Shown piece after piece: positions 7,467-15,918 of a stretch of DNA of 64,000 bases. This stretch comes from Micromonospora arida. Its GTDB lineage: Bacteria; Actinomycetota; Actinomycetes; Mycobacteriales; Micromonosporaceae. Position numbers and translations under genes: made by a program. The notes under the pieces were generated by a model that was given only the letters and a program-made list of their open reading frames with translations, had not been told where the DNA came from and searched no databases. The stretch spans positions 1 to 64,000 of the forward strand of contig NZ_QGSY01000275.1 in NCBI RefSeq assembly GCF_003857035.1. Reading direction: 5' to 3'. Numbering within the stretch: position 1 is the first letter of the stretch; the number at the start of each line of letters is the position of its first letter.

Positions 7467-7736
7467 ATGAGAACCCCAACCCTGCCCAGGGTGGTCGCTC
7501 CGCTGTTCTCGCCCCCGGCGCTGTTGCCGATGGGTGAGCCCGGCGGCGTGGCCTACCCGATGTCTCACATCCCGGGCGAGCTTCGGCCGTATGCGGCGAG
7601 TCTGGCTGTGCCGATGCCGCTACAGGGCAAGCACAACACCACTTCCACCTCGCCACGGACTTCCATGGCGACCGAGACGTCTTCGGACGGCAAGGTGTCC
7701 CGCGACAGCCAGACCGACACCGGCTCGGACAGCTAG
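7467..7736 (+). CDS. tgmA: Putative graspetide precursor peptide (ATP-grasp-modified RiPP)
   Basis: An 89-residue peptide directly upstream of the ATP-grasp ligase and methyltransferase genes. Residues 1-53 form a hydrophobic, proline-rich leader (for example FSPPALLPMGEP and GELRPYAASLAV). Residues 54-89 form a polar tail starting QGKHNTTSTSP. It holds E70, D74, D80, D84 and D88 among about 17 Ser/Thr residues and has no Cys. This is the composition expected for omega-ester cross-links between Ser/Thr hydroxyls and Asp/Glu side chains, and the leader-GKH-tail layout resembles the actinomycete ATP-grasp-modified RiPP family. An AGGAAGG ribosome site at 7451-7457 supports the ATG. The exact core start and ring pattern cannot be read from sequence. 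Confidence 0.75.
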   Translation: MRTPTLPRVVAPLFSPPALLPMGEPGGVAYPMSHIPGELRPYAASLAVPMPLQGKHNTTSTSPRTSMATETSSDGKVSRDSQTDTGSDS

Positions 7737-7754
7737 GAAGCGGGGGCGACGGCC

Positions 7755-8732
7755 GTGAACACCAAAGACACGATCCTGGTCCTGACCAGCGCTGACGACC
7801 CGACAGCCGACGCTGTGGCGGCTGCGTTGGCCCACGCCGGAGGCAAGGTCGTGCGACTCGACACCGGCGACTTTCCGATGGAGCTGCGGTTGTCCGCGAC
7901 GACCACGGCGGAGGGCGGCTGGGCCGGCATGTTGAGCACCGCCGCGGACACGCTCGATCTGGAGCGGGTGCGCTCGGTGTTCTACTGGCGGCCAACCAGC
8001 TTTCGGCTGCCTGCCGGGATGTCACCGGCCGATGAGGTGTTCGCGGCCGTCGAGGCCCGTCACGGCCTCGGCGGGCTTCTGGCCAGCCTGGATGCGCTGT
8101 GGGTCAACGACCCGGTCAAGTCCGCCGCTGCCGAGTACAAGCCGCTGCAACTGACGCTGGCCGCCCGGTGCGGGCTGGCGGTGCCGTGCACGCTGCTGAG
8201 CAACGTGGCCGCCGATGTGGCCGCGTTCGCCAAGCGGGTCGGCGGGCAGGTGGTGTGCAAACCGCTGTCGTCGCTGGTGTTCACCGAGGACGGCCACCAG
8301 GCGACCAAGCCCTACACCACGATCATCGACCCCGCCGACATCTCCGCTGAGGCGTTCGCGGCGACCGCGCACCTGGTGCAGGAGTATCTGCCGAAGGCGT
8401 TCGAGGCCCGGGTGACCGTGGTCGGCGTGCTGCCGATCGCGGTCGCGATCCGCTCGCGCTCGCAGGCTGGACGGGTGGACTGGCGGGCCGACTACGACTC
8501 GCTCACCTACGAGCACATCGACGTGCCGGAATCAGTCGCAACGGGCGTGCGCCGCTTCCTGGAACGGCTGGGGTTGAGCTACGGCGCGTTCGACTTCGTT
8601 ATCACCCCCGAAGGCCGCTGGGTCATGCTCGAATGCAACCCGGCAGGTCAGTGGCTGTGGCTGGAACATGAGACCGGTGCGCCGATCGCTGCGGCACTGG
8701 CCGATCTGCTGGTGAAGGGAACTCGCGCATGA
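7755..8732 (+). CDS. tgmB: ATP-grasp ribosomal peptide maturase (graspetide synthetase)
   Basis: A 325-residue MvdC/MvdD-TgmB type ligase, which activates Asp/Glu side chains of a precursor with ATP and joins them to Ser/Thr or Lys. N-terminal pre-ATP-grasp part ILVLTSADDPTADAVAAAL; the central nucleotide fold contains QVVCKPLSSLVF and HLVQEYLPKAFEARVTVVG; the metal-binding end motif is VMLECNPAGQWLWLE, typical of this family. GTG start 18 bases after the precursor stop. The 3' end overlaps the methyltransferase start (ATGA), so both are translated together. Confidence 0.88.
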   Translation: MNTKDTILVLTSADDPTADAVAAALAHAGGKVVRLDTGDFPMELRLSATTTAEGGWAGMLSTAADTLDLERVRSVFYWRPTSFRLPAGMSPADEVFAAVEARHGLGGLLASLDALWVNDPVKSAAAEYKPLQLTLAARCGLAVPCTLLSNVAADVAAFAKRVGGQVVCKPLSSLVFTEDGHQATKPYTTIIDPADISAEAFAATAHLVQEYLPKAFEARVTVVGVLPIAVAIRSRSQAGRVDWRADYDSLTYEHIDVPESVATGVRRFLERLGLSYGAFDFVITPEGRWVMLECNPAGQWLWLEHETGAPIAAALADLLVKGTRA

Positions 8733-9865
8733 GTAGGTGGCAGGACCACGCGAACGCACTGGTTGCCGAGCTGACCCGGCGGGATGTGCTGGCTCCAGGC
8801 TGGCGGGAGGCGTTCGCCGCGACGCCCCGGCACGTGTTCGTGCCGCACTTTTACGACGACGACAACGAGCGGGTCAGCGCCGACACGCCCGAAGGGTTGG
8901 CGGCGGTATACGCCGATGAGTCGCTGGTCACCCAGATCGCCGAACACCCGGGCGGCGGCTTCTGCTGGCCGACCAGTTCCTCGACCCGCCCAAGCCTGAT
9001 GGCGCAGATGCTCACCCTGCTCGACGTCGATAGCGGAATGCGCGTGCTGGAGATCGGCACCGGAACCGGCTTCAACGCCGCCCTGCTGTGCCACCGCCTC
9101 GGCGACGCGAACGTGACCAGCATCGACATCGACACGATGCTCGTGGAGACCGCCCGAGCGCGGCTGGCTGGCCTCGGCCACCGGCCGTTCCTGGCCGCAG
9201 GGGACGGGGCGCTCGGGGTGCCGGTCCGCGCGCCGTACAGCCGGATCATCGCCACCGCCGCCGTCGCCACGATCCCACCGGCCTGGATCAGCCAGCTCGT
9301 GCACGGCGGGCGCATCGTCGCCGACGTGCGAGGCGAACTCGCGTCCGCGCTCCTGGTCGCCGACAAGACCACGCCCAGCTCGGTGCGGGGCCGCTTCCAC
9401 GACACCCCCGGCCACTTCATGTGGCTGCGCTCCCGCGCCGACCACCCGCTCCGCGACGGCACCGACCCGGACACCAGCTTCGACTTCACCCAGCCGACGC
9501 AGACCACCAGCGACATCCCCGCCGACGCGTTCGACGAGCGCGAGCTGCGGTTCCTGCTGCAACTGGCCGTGCCCGGTCTCGGCCCGATCAGCAAGAACCT
9601 GCCAGATGGCGGCGAGGGCATCTTCCTGCACACCGAGACCGACTGCTCGTGGGTGCAGTACCGGCCCGGAACCGACAAGGCCACCGTCACCTACGGCGGA
9701 CCCCGCGCCCTGTGGCCCGCCATCGAGGACGCCTGGCAGCGTTGGAACCGCTGGCAGCTTCCTAGCATCCGCCGCTTCGGGATGACCGCCTACGACGACG
9801 GACGCCACCACATCTGGCTCGACCACGACCAATCGGTGATCCTCACCGGCGAGCCGGTCGCCTAA
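8729..9865 (+). CDS. tgmC: PCMT-like O-methyltransferase of graspetide cluster
   Basis: A 378-residue protein related to protein-L-isoaspartate O-methyltransferase. The SAM site is MRVLEIGTGTGFNAALL at residues 104-120, preceded by the PCMT-like substrate loop SSSTRPSL. Residues about 200-378 are an extra C-terminal domain typical of the ATP-grasp-associated subgroup and absent from housekeeping PCMT. In characterised graspetides of this type (fuscimiditide is the known case), the enzyme methylates an Asp in the cyclised peptide and the ester collapses to aspartimide. The same chemistry is inferred here. ATGA overlap with the ligase gene. Confidence 0.85.
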   Translation: MSRWQDHANALVAELTRRDVLAPGWREAFAATPRHVFVPHFYDDDNERVSADTPEGLAAVYADESLVTQIAEHPGGGFCWPTSSSTRPSLMAQMLTLLDVDSGMRVLEIGTGTGFNAALLCHRLGDANVTSIDIDTMLVETARARLAGLGHRPFLAAGDGALGVPVRAPYSRIIATAAVATIPPAWISQLVHGGRIVADVRGELASALLVADKTTPSSVRGRFHDTPGHFMWLRSRADHPLRDGTDPDTSFDFTQPTQTTSDIPADAFDERELRFLLQLAVPGLGPISKNLPDGGEGIFLHTETDCSWVQYRPGTDKATVTYGGPRALWPAIEDAWQRWNRWQLPSIRRFGMTAYDDGRHHIWLDHDQSVILTGEPVA

Positions 9866-9898
9866 CAACCTAACCCGGCCTAGACAACACACGACGCC

Positions 9899-9928
9899 CC
9901 GGCGGGCGGCACCCAGCAGGCCCGCCGG
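9899..9928 (+). terminator. Hairpin after the graspetide operon
   Basis: A 9-bp stem (9899-9907 with 9920-9928), 33 bases after the methyltransferase stop; an alternative pairing GGCACCC with GGGTGCC competes with it. The rest of the gap to 10060 holds a long-range dyad (9968-9975 with 10017-10024) enclosing a small hairpin (9986-9990 with 10002-10006). This may be a structured leader or operator for the next regulator gene. Confidence 0.5.
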
Positions 9929-10059
9929 GTGCCTCACCCTGGCACGCCCACACACTCCGCGCGGGCGGGGCTAGGAGAGGGGCCCGCGCACCGCTGCGGA
10001 GTGCGCGTACCGCTCGCCTAGCCCGTGCCTGCCACCACAACCACGCATTTCAGGGACGG

Positions 10060-10728
10060 ATGTACACAGTGGCGTATCAACCGGGGCCGAACGAACTGCT
10101 GCGCAACGCTCGGCGGGCGCGGCGGTCCCCATCGGGGTCGGGTCGGCCGATGTCGCGGCAGGAGTTAGCCGAGGCGGTCAACGCCTATCTGTACGAGCAC
10201 GCGGGACGACACTTCGCCATCCATGCTGGCTACATCGGCAAACTCGAACGTGGCGAGCATCGATGGCCGGCGGCGCACACCCGCACCGCGTTGCGGGCGG
10301 TGCTCGGCCGGGACACCGATGCCGAACTTGGGTTCTACATCATCCAGGGGCACGCCAGCGACGCGCCGACGGTCGAACCGGACGCGTCCGGCGAGGCTGG
10401 CCCGGCCGAGCCTGGCGCGGCGACGACGGGCGTGGGCATCGCACCGCCCGCCGCGCCGGTGGCCGAGGCGCTTGCCGCCCTCACCGGGGCGGACGCGGAC
10501 GCCGGGGCGGCGGTGCAGGTGGACGTGAGCGCGGAGGCGGGAACGGCGGTCACGGTGGTGTGCCAGGACGGCGCGGCGGGCCGGGTGGCGGTGCTGGCCG
10601 GTGGGGTGTGGGTGCTGATCGACGCGTCCGGCGCCGGTCCGGCGAGCCTCACCGCGGCCGTGGTCGACTTCCCGGCGGTTGCGGGTGGTGCGCAGGTGTA
10701 CTCGCTGGCTGAGCGGCGGGCGCGGTAG
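10060..10728 (+). CDS. XRE family helix-turn-helix protein
   Basis: A 222-residue protein. Residues 10-95 form an XRE-like HTH (NELLRNARRARR, MSRQELAEAVNAYLYE, HAGYIGKLERGEHRWPAAHT), in the form common in actinomycete proteins of element origin. Residues 100-222 are an Ala/Gly-rich segment followed by a possible beta-structured domain (AVTVVCQDGAAGRVAVLAGG). Ligand and targets are unknown. It is followed three bases later by a second XRE gene, so the two are co-transcribed. Confidence 0.7.
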   Translation: MYTVAYQPGPNELLRNARRARRSPSGSGRPMSRQELAEAVNAYLYEHAGRHFAIHAGYIGKLERGEHRWPAAHTRTALRAVLGRDTDAELGFYIIQGHASDAPTVEPDASGEAGPAEPGAATTGVGIAPPAAPVAEALAALTGADADAGAAVQVDVSAEAGTAVTVVCQDGAAGRVAVLAGGVWVLIDASGAGPASLTAAVVDFPAVAGGAQVYSLAERRAR

Positions 10729-10730
10729 CG

Positions 10731-11507
10731 GTGGCGGGTACTCAGCTCACGCGGCCGGGCAGGATGGCCCGGCAGGTACCCGGCAAGCCGCGCCGCCTCG
10801 GCGCGGCGGGTGGAATCACCCCGGGTCAGGTGGCCGAGGCACGCAAGGATCTCGGCCGGCACTTGGCCGCCTGGCGTGGCGTCGCTGGGATGACGCAGGT
10901 CGAGCTTGCCAAGCTCATCTGCTACTCCCGCAGCCAGATCGGCAACGTCGAGATCGGCCGGGAGAGCACCACCCGCCGGTTCTGGCAGGGCGCCGACGCA
11001 GCGGTCGGCGCGGACGGAGCCCTGTTGGCCGCGTTCGATCAGGTGGACGCGCTCGTGCGGGACTTCCATGCCCAGGAAGTACAAGCCCGCGAACGGCAAC
11101 GCCGGCACCACGCGGCGCCGCCGGCCGTGCCCACTGCGGAAGCGGAGTGTCCGGGTGAGTGCGGGTGCACGCCGATGGTCGTCGGCCGGTGGACCGGGCG
11201 GGAGGTCCGCGCGTTGCGCGAGGCGCTGCGGATGAACGTCCGCGCGTTCGCCGAACACCTCGGCGTGACCACGGCGACCGTCTCTCGCTGGGAGCACCGG
11301 AGGGCGCCCGCACCGCCGAGGGTCGCGGCGCAATCGGCGCTGGATCAGGCACTCACGCTCGTCGACACCGACTCCAAAGCCCGGTTCCGGCTGCTCCTCA
11401 CCAGTGCTGACGACACCACACCTCGCGCGCACGGTGGCCGAGCCACGAAAGGCAGGTCCACCGTCACCCCGATCCACCAAGCGGACCGGACACGCCCCGC
11501 CTCCTGA
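10731..11507 (+). CDS. XRE family regulator with two HTH domains
   Basis: A 258-residue protein with two separate HTHs: one near residues 38-90 (VAGMTQVELAKLICYSRSQI, GNVEIGRES) and one near 158-200 (LREALRMNVRAFAEHLGV, TTATVSRWEHRRAPAPP). A CPGECGCTP block with three cysteines sits in the linker. Two-HTH proteins may bridge two operator half-sites. GTG start just after the previous stop. Probably a regulator of element functions; no direct evidence for its targets. Confidence 0.7.
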   Translation: MAGTQLTRPGRMARQVPGKPRRLGAAGGITPGQVAEARKDLGRHLAAWRGVAGMTQVELAKLICYSRSQIGNVEIGRESTTRRFWQGADAAVGADGALLAAFDQVDALVRDFHAQEVQARERQRRHHAAPPAVPTAEAECPGECGCTPMVVGRWTGREVRALREALRMNVRAFAEHLGVTTATVSRWEHRRAPAPPRVAAQSALDQALTLVDTDSKARFRLLLTSADDTTPRAHGGRATKGRSTVTPIHQADRTRPAS

Positions 11508-11547
11508 CACCCCAGCGACGGCCGCGACGAGAGGAACGGGGGCCGCG

Positions 11548-11952
11548 ATGCATCGACCGATTCCGACCTTGCGCGGCACTCTGACCCACGCAACAGCTGT
11601 GGAGCTGTACCAGCGTCACGAGGGCACAGCGGCTGAGGCGTGCGCGAGGTGTGGCAGACCGACGCCGTGCGCGGTGCGGGCGTTCGCCGCAACGGTCATC
11701 GCGGCGGCCGGGGAAGACCCCCGCTGGTACGACGGCGGACGCGCTCTCCCTGCACCTGCCGGACCGGTAGCCGGTCAGAGGCTCGGCAACCCGATCCCAT
11801 TCCGGCGACCGATCAGGACCGGGGGCGGGCGCAACCGGAGTACGGCGGCTATGCGGTCGGCGGGCGTAGTGCGCCGTTGGACGCCGAGAACTTGCTGTAC
11901 GAGCGGGAGCACTGATGATCCGCCACGGCAGACACCCGGAGGCGATGCATGA
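11548..11952 (+). CDS. Small CxxC protein, possibly frameshifted
   Basis: From the ATG at 11548 (ribosome site GAGGAA upstream) the first 65 residues include AACARCGRPTPCAVRAFAAT, the same CxxC...PC block as the small proteins at 6378-7356. The tail in this frame is arginine- and threonine-rich and runs into the transposase fragment. In the +1 frame, from about 11790 to a stop at 11915, there is a more natural-looking C-terminus ending GYAVGGRSAPLDAENLLYER. A frameshift between about 11710 and 11830 is therefore possible. Function unknown. Confidence 0.45.
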   Translation: MHRPIPTLRGTLTHATAVELYQRHEGTAAEACARCGRPTPCAVRAFAATVIAAAGEDPRWYDGGRALPAPAGPVAGQRLGNPIPFRRPIRTGGGRNRSTAAMRSAGVVRRWTPRTCCTSGSTDDPPRQTPGGDA

Positions 11953-11954
11953 GC

Positions 11955-12409
11955 GTGCCTGGGCACTGGCCGAGTGGGATGCCGTAGCCGTCCACACCGG
12001 TCGAGCGCTTCATACCTTTGCCACGGTCGACCGGGGAGCGGCCGGCCCGGTCCCCACCACATGGGGCCTTGGTGATCGCGCCGTCAGCGCTGACGTCTGC
12101 CAGGTCGAGGCCGATCATGCGGTCATAGGCGTCCAACGCGAGTTCGTGGAGTTGTTCGCCCAGCCCGGCCTCGGCCCACAGGTGCAGGCGTCGGCGGATC
12201 GTGCGGTCCGAGCACTGGTCGGTGGCTACCCGTTCGTACCCGGATCCATGGACCAGAGAGGCGATGAGCAGTTCGAACACGACCCGGTTCGGGATCCGGC
12301 GGCGGTGGCAACCGAGGGGATGGCCCGGGTCGAACCCGGGTTGCTCGGGACACAACGCGGCGAACTGGAGGAAGATCGGTTCGAGCAACGATGATGGCAG
12401 CGCAGGCAC
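11955..12409 (-). pseudogene. IS5-family transposase, N-terminal fragment
   Basis: The reverse-strand frame starting with GTG at 12409 reads PALPSSLLEPIFLQFAALCP, FELLIASLVHGSGYERVA, LDAYDRMIGLDLADVSADGA and ITKAPCGGDRAGRSPVDRG. This is the N-terminal domain plus first catalytic Asp region (DLADVSADG) of an IS5-type transposase. Similarity ends at DGYGIPLG near 11970, and the downstream sequence is unrelated, so the C-terminal half with the remaining catalytic residues is lost. The outer IS end probably lies near 12440 (GAGTTCTCTACGCTCTGTG on the reverse strand). No inverted repeat partner is visible. Confidence 0.75.
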
Positions 12410-12600
12410 GGGACGCCATCGGTCACAGAGCGTAGAGAACTCCGATGATCGATGGACCCGTGCCTGCTTGCTGCCTGCGGGTACCCGCCTGTCCGGATCT
12501 TGGACCTATTGCCGGTCGCTCTTACTCGAAAGTGAGCATGTACTCCTCGGGCTGGCCGAGTCCGCACACGGAGGGTGGGCGCGACGCCTACCATACGGTT

Positions 12601-13044
12601 ATGTCGCCCTCGACCAGGGAACTCAGCCGGGAGCGGGAGGTCTTCTTCAGGGCCTTGCCGTCGCGTGCGGGCCGCGTTTTGCCCGGTTGGGTGGCCGGCA
12701 CGTTGTTGATCAGGGTGGAGTACGCTGACAACGCGGAGCTGTGGCGGTTCATCATGCGCGACCGGGCGGTGGCGTTGGACCACGGCGTGGAGCCGGCTGA
12801 GGCGACGTTGGCGGTGCCCGCCGCTCTTCTTCATCAGCTGATGGCGGGGAGAGAACAGGTGATCGCCGCGCTGTTGCGGAACGAGGCGACTCTGGTCGGT
12901 GACGTCAGGCTCTTGTTGGCCTTCAGGCGGTTTTTTCCCTCGGCACCGGGGTCGGGCGACCCGAGGGGCCGATCAGGTAGCAGTTGGTGGCGGGAGCGGA
13001 TGAATGAGACCGTCGCCCGCGGTAAGCCCGCGGAGGGGTTATGA
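12601..13044 (+). CDS. SCP2 sterol-binding domain-like protein
   Basis: A 147-residue protein from the ATG at 12601. The segment AELWRFIMRDRAVALDHGVE, then EATLAVPAALLHQLMAGREQ and AALLRNEATLVGDVRLLLAF, follows the beta-sheet/helix order of SCP2-type lipid-carrier domains that bind hydrophobic ligands. The ligand here is unknown. The TGA overlaps the ATG of the glucosidase gene (ATGA at 13041), so the two are coupled. The gap between 12442 and 12600 shows no promoter that I trust. Confidence 0.6.
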   Translation: MSPSTRELSREREVFFRALPSRAGRVLPGWVAGTLLIRVEYADNAELWRFIMRDRAVALDHGVEPAEATLAVPAALLHQLMAGREQVIAALLRNEATLVGDVRLLLAFRRFFPSAPGSGDPRGRSGSSWWRERMNETVARGKPAEGL

Positions 13045-15110
13045 ACCCTTTGGTCAACATCCTTGACGGCAACACGTTTCTGGTCAGCGACCGGCAGGGA
13101 GATGTCGATCCCTCGCCCGTCTTTCCCACGGGGCTCTTCTCCTACGACACCCGGTTCTTGTCGGTGTGGCAGCTGACCATCAACGGCGACCGCCTGACCG
13201 CCCTGTCGGTGGATGACCTGCAGTACTACGAGAGTCGGTTCTTCCTGGTCCCTGGTGAGCCGACCCACTACGTTGACACGGAGATCTCCGCGATCCGTCA
13301 TCGCAGCATCGGCGGGAGTTTCGTTGAGGATCTCGCGGTTCTCAACGAGGGTAACGAACCGGTGGACTTGGTGGTCAGAGTAGAGATGGGTGCGGACTTC
13401 GCGGATCTGTTCGACGTCAAGAACCCGACAAACAAGGTCGCCCCGATCAGCGTTGTTGTCCAGGACGGTCTTCTCTGTTTCGCCTACCGTCGCGGCAGCT
13501 TTCAACGCGAGACAGTGGTGTCCAGCAGCGTTGCCGGCGATGTCGACGAGCACGGCATGACGTTCCGCATCCGGATCCCAGCGCACGCCGAGTGGCGCAC
13601 CCGTTTCCATGTGGCGACGAACATCGTAGGCGCGCAGGGACACGACTTCCGTGACAGCCTGCGTCTGCATCGCCCCCGGTCCGCGACGCAGATCGGCGAG
13701 GCGCTGAGCACCTGGCTGAGCGAGACGCCCCGGCTGATCAGCGACAACGAGTCGATCACCACCGCCTACCGTCGCAGCCTCACCGACCTGGCGGCGTTGC
13801 GCTACACCTCCGTCAGCACGGGCACCCAACTCGTCGCCGCGGGCCTTCCGTGGTTCATGACCCTGTTTGGCCGTGACAGCCTGTTCACCTGCCTGCAGTC
13901 CCTGTCCTTCCTGCCGCACCTCGCGCCGCCGATCATCACCACGCTGGCCCTCACCCAGGGCTCTCGCTTCGATGACTTCCGGGACGAGGAACCGGGAAAG
14001 ATCCTCCACGAACTGCGGTACGGCGAGTCCGCCGCTTTCGGGGAGCAGCCCCACTCGCCCTATTTCGGTTCCGCCGACTCGACAATGCTCTTCGTGATCC
14101 TGCTCGATGAGTACCACACGTGGACCGGTGACGATTTGCTCCCGCAACGCTTCGAGATGGAGGCCAGGGCGGCGCTCGACTGGATCGACACCTACGGCGA
14201 CCTGCTCGGCACCGGCTACGTGTGGTACCAGACGAGGAACCCCGACACAGGGCTGCAGAACCAGTGCTGGAAGGATTCGTGGGACTCGATTTCCTACGCC
14301 GACGGCCGGCTACCCGGCTTCCCGAGGGCTACCTGCGAGTTACAGGGCTATGCCTACGACGCGAAGATGCGCGGCGCTCGGCTCGCCCGTCTCGTGTGGA
14401 ACGACCCTGCCTACGCGCAGCGACTTGAGCAAGAGGCAGCCGACCTCAAAGCCCGGTTCAACCGGGACTTCTGGGTTGATGACGGACGATACTACGCCCT
14501 GGCCCTCGACGCGGAAGGCCGGCAGGTAGACGCCCTGTCGTCCAACATCGGGCACCTGCTGTGGAGCGGCATCGTCGATGAACAGCGGGCATCGGACGTC
14601 GCCGCCCACCTGCTCGGACCCCGGATGTTCTCCGGCTGGGGCATCCGCACCCTCGCCACCGGCAACGGCCGCTACAACGGGTTGGGCTATCACGTCGGGA
14701 CGGTGTGGCCATTCGATAACTCAATCATCGCGTGGGGCCTGTGGCGGTACGGGTTCCGGGAGGAGGCCGGCGTCATCTGCCAAGCGATGTTCGACGCGGC
14801 CCGTTACTTCGAAGGCCGCCTGCCGGAGGCATTCGCCGGATACGATCGTGAACGAACGAAGTACCCGGTGCAATACCCGACAGCCTGCAGTCCACAAGCA
14901 TGGTCCGCCGCAACCCCTCTTCTCCTCATCCGGGTGATCCTCGGGCTGCAACCCCACGGAAATCACCTCGTCGTTGATCCCGCGCTGCCCAGCGGCACCG
15001 AACGAATCGAACTGCTCGACATCCCAGGCCGGTGGGGAAGGGTGGACGCCCTCGGCCGTCGCCGGCCAGACACCAACCACAACGAACGCGGTATCGCCTC
15101 AGCCAACTGA
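13041..15110 (+). CDS. Amylo-alpha-1,6-glucosidase / glycogen debranching-like protein
   Basis: A 689-residue cytoplasmic protein; no signal peptide. Residues 10-205 match the GDE N-terminal beta-domain (NTFLVSDRQGDVDP, LFSYDTRFLSVWQLTING). Residues 235-660 form an (alpha/alpha)6 barrel of the glucoamylase/trehalase type, with GLPWFMTLFGRDSL, WKDSWDSISYADG and YHVGTVWPFDNSI. Family members are thought to cleave alpha-1,6 branches or act on related alpha-glucans; no substrate is proven. It sits between an SCP2-like gene (4-bp overlap) and a YciF-like gene (34 bases), a trio that suggests a stress or storage function carried as cargo. Confidence 0.85.
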   Translation: MNPLVNILDGNTFLVSDRQGDVDPSPVFPTGLFSYDTRFLSVWQLTINGDRLTALSVDDLQYYESRFFLVPGEPTHYVDTEISAIRHRSIGGSFVEDLAVLNEGNEPVDLVVRVEMGADFADLFDVKNPTNKVAPISVVVQDGLLCFAYRRGSFQRETVVSSSVAGDVDEHGMTFRIRIPAHAEWRTRFHVATNIVGAQGHDFRDSLRLHRPRSATQIGEALSTWLSETPRLISDNESITTAYRRSLTDLAALRYTSVSTGTQLVAAGLPWFMTLFGRDSLFTCLQSLSFLPHLAPPIITTLALTQGSRFDDFRDEEPGKILHELRYGESAAFGEQPHSPYFGSADSTMLFVILLDEYHTWTGDDLLPQRFEMEARAALDWIDTYGDLLGTGYVWYQTRNPDTGLQNQCWKDSWDSISYADGRLPGFPRATCELQGYAYDAKMRGARLARLVWNDPAYAQRLEQEAADLKARFNRDFWVDDGRYYALALDAEGRQVDALSSNIGHLLWSGIVDEQRASDVAAHLLGPRMFSGWGIRTLATGNGRYNGLGYHVGTVWPFDNSIIAWGLWRYGFREEAGVICQAMFDAARYFEGRLPEAFAGYDRERTKYPVQYPTACSPQAWSAATPLLLIRVILGLQPHGNHLVVDPALPSGTERIELLDIPGRWGRVDALGRRRPDTNHNERGIASAN

Positions 15111-15144
15111 AGGAAAGCCCGAACACGGGCGAAGGAGGCAAGGG

Positions 15145-15639
15145 ATGAAAACAGCAAAAGAGATATTCTTTTTCGAACTCGCGGCGATGCAAGACCTCGA
15201 ACGCGAAGCGATATCCATCCTCGGGCTCCTTGTCCGATCTCGGGTCCGCGACGACACACTCAAGCAAATCCTCGGCGATATGGTCAGCATGAGTGATCGA
15301 CACTCCGCCAGAATCGACACATGCCTGCGCCACCTCGGCGTGACTCCCTTGCATACCCGGTCGGGACCGATCCACGGAGTGCGGGAGGACTTCCAGAATC
15401 TCCTGCGGATACCTCACGACGACGCGGTTCGCGACCTATTCGCGCTGAACTCCGCACAACGCATAACCAATCTGGCCATCGCAGGCTACGAACACCTCAC
15501 CGACTGGGCCATCACCATCGGATCGGTGGCCTGCACGAGGTGCCTGATCAAAAACCTGGCAGAGAGGACAAGAATCGCGCAGCAGTTAAGAGAACGGAAC
15601 CAGACCCTCAGCGAAGAACTGCTTACCAGTCACACTTGA
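15145..15639 (+). CDS. YciF-like ferritin-fold protein (DUF892 type)
   Basis: A 164-residue, fully helical protein: KEIFFFELAAMQDLEREA, DMVSMSDRHSARIDTCLRHL and ITNLAIAGYEHLTDWAIT are heptad-like and carry Glu/His residues spaced as in the four-helix YciE/YciF (DUF892) proteins, which are linked to stress. AAGGAGG at 15132-15138 supports the ATG at 15145. It follows the glucosidase gene by 34 bases and is closed by a perfect terminator immediately after the stop. Confidence 0.7.
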   Translation: MKTAKEIFFFELAAMQDLEREAISILGLLVRSRVRDDTLKQILGDMVSMSDRHSARIDTCLRHLGVTPLHTRSGPIHGVREDFQNLLRIPHDDAVRDLFALNSAQRITNLAIAGYEHLTDWAITIGSVACTRCLIKNLAERTRIAQQLRERNQTLSEELLTSHT

Positions 15640-15666
15640 CCCTCCGGCCGGGCTCCGGCCGGAGGG
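15640..15666 (+). terminator. Terminator of the SCP2-glucosidase-YciF operon
   Basis: Perfect 12-bp stem (15640-15651 with 15655-15666) with a three-base GCT loop that begins one base after the TGA stop ends. Confidence 0.8.
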
Positions 15667-15918
15667 GCGAATCTCGTATGCCCAACATCGGCCGGTTCCG
15701 CCGAGCGCCCTGTGGTCGGTGTAGAGCCAGGTGGGATGCGGCACTGGCTCGACAACCCACCAAGAGCCGCCCCACCACCCGGTTCCACTACACCCGCGAC
15801 GTCGACAACGACCCTCTCTGTCGGCTCCGTGCACTTCGATGGACGCCCCAACGGGGACACCCCTTCCTCTGGGGATCAACATCCAGTCTCAGGGTGTCCA
15901 CATCTCAGAGGGAAGCCC

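Noticed and set aside
14974..15144. Longer start for the YciF-like protein
   Set aside because: It overlaps the glucosidase gene by 137 bases; the ATG at 15145 has an ideal AAGGAGG site.
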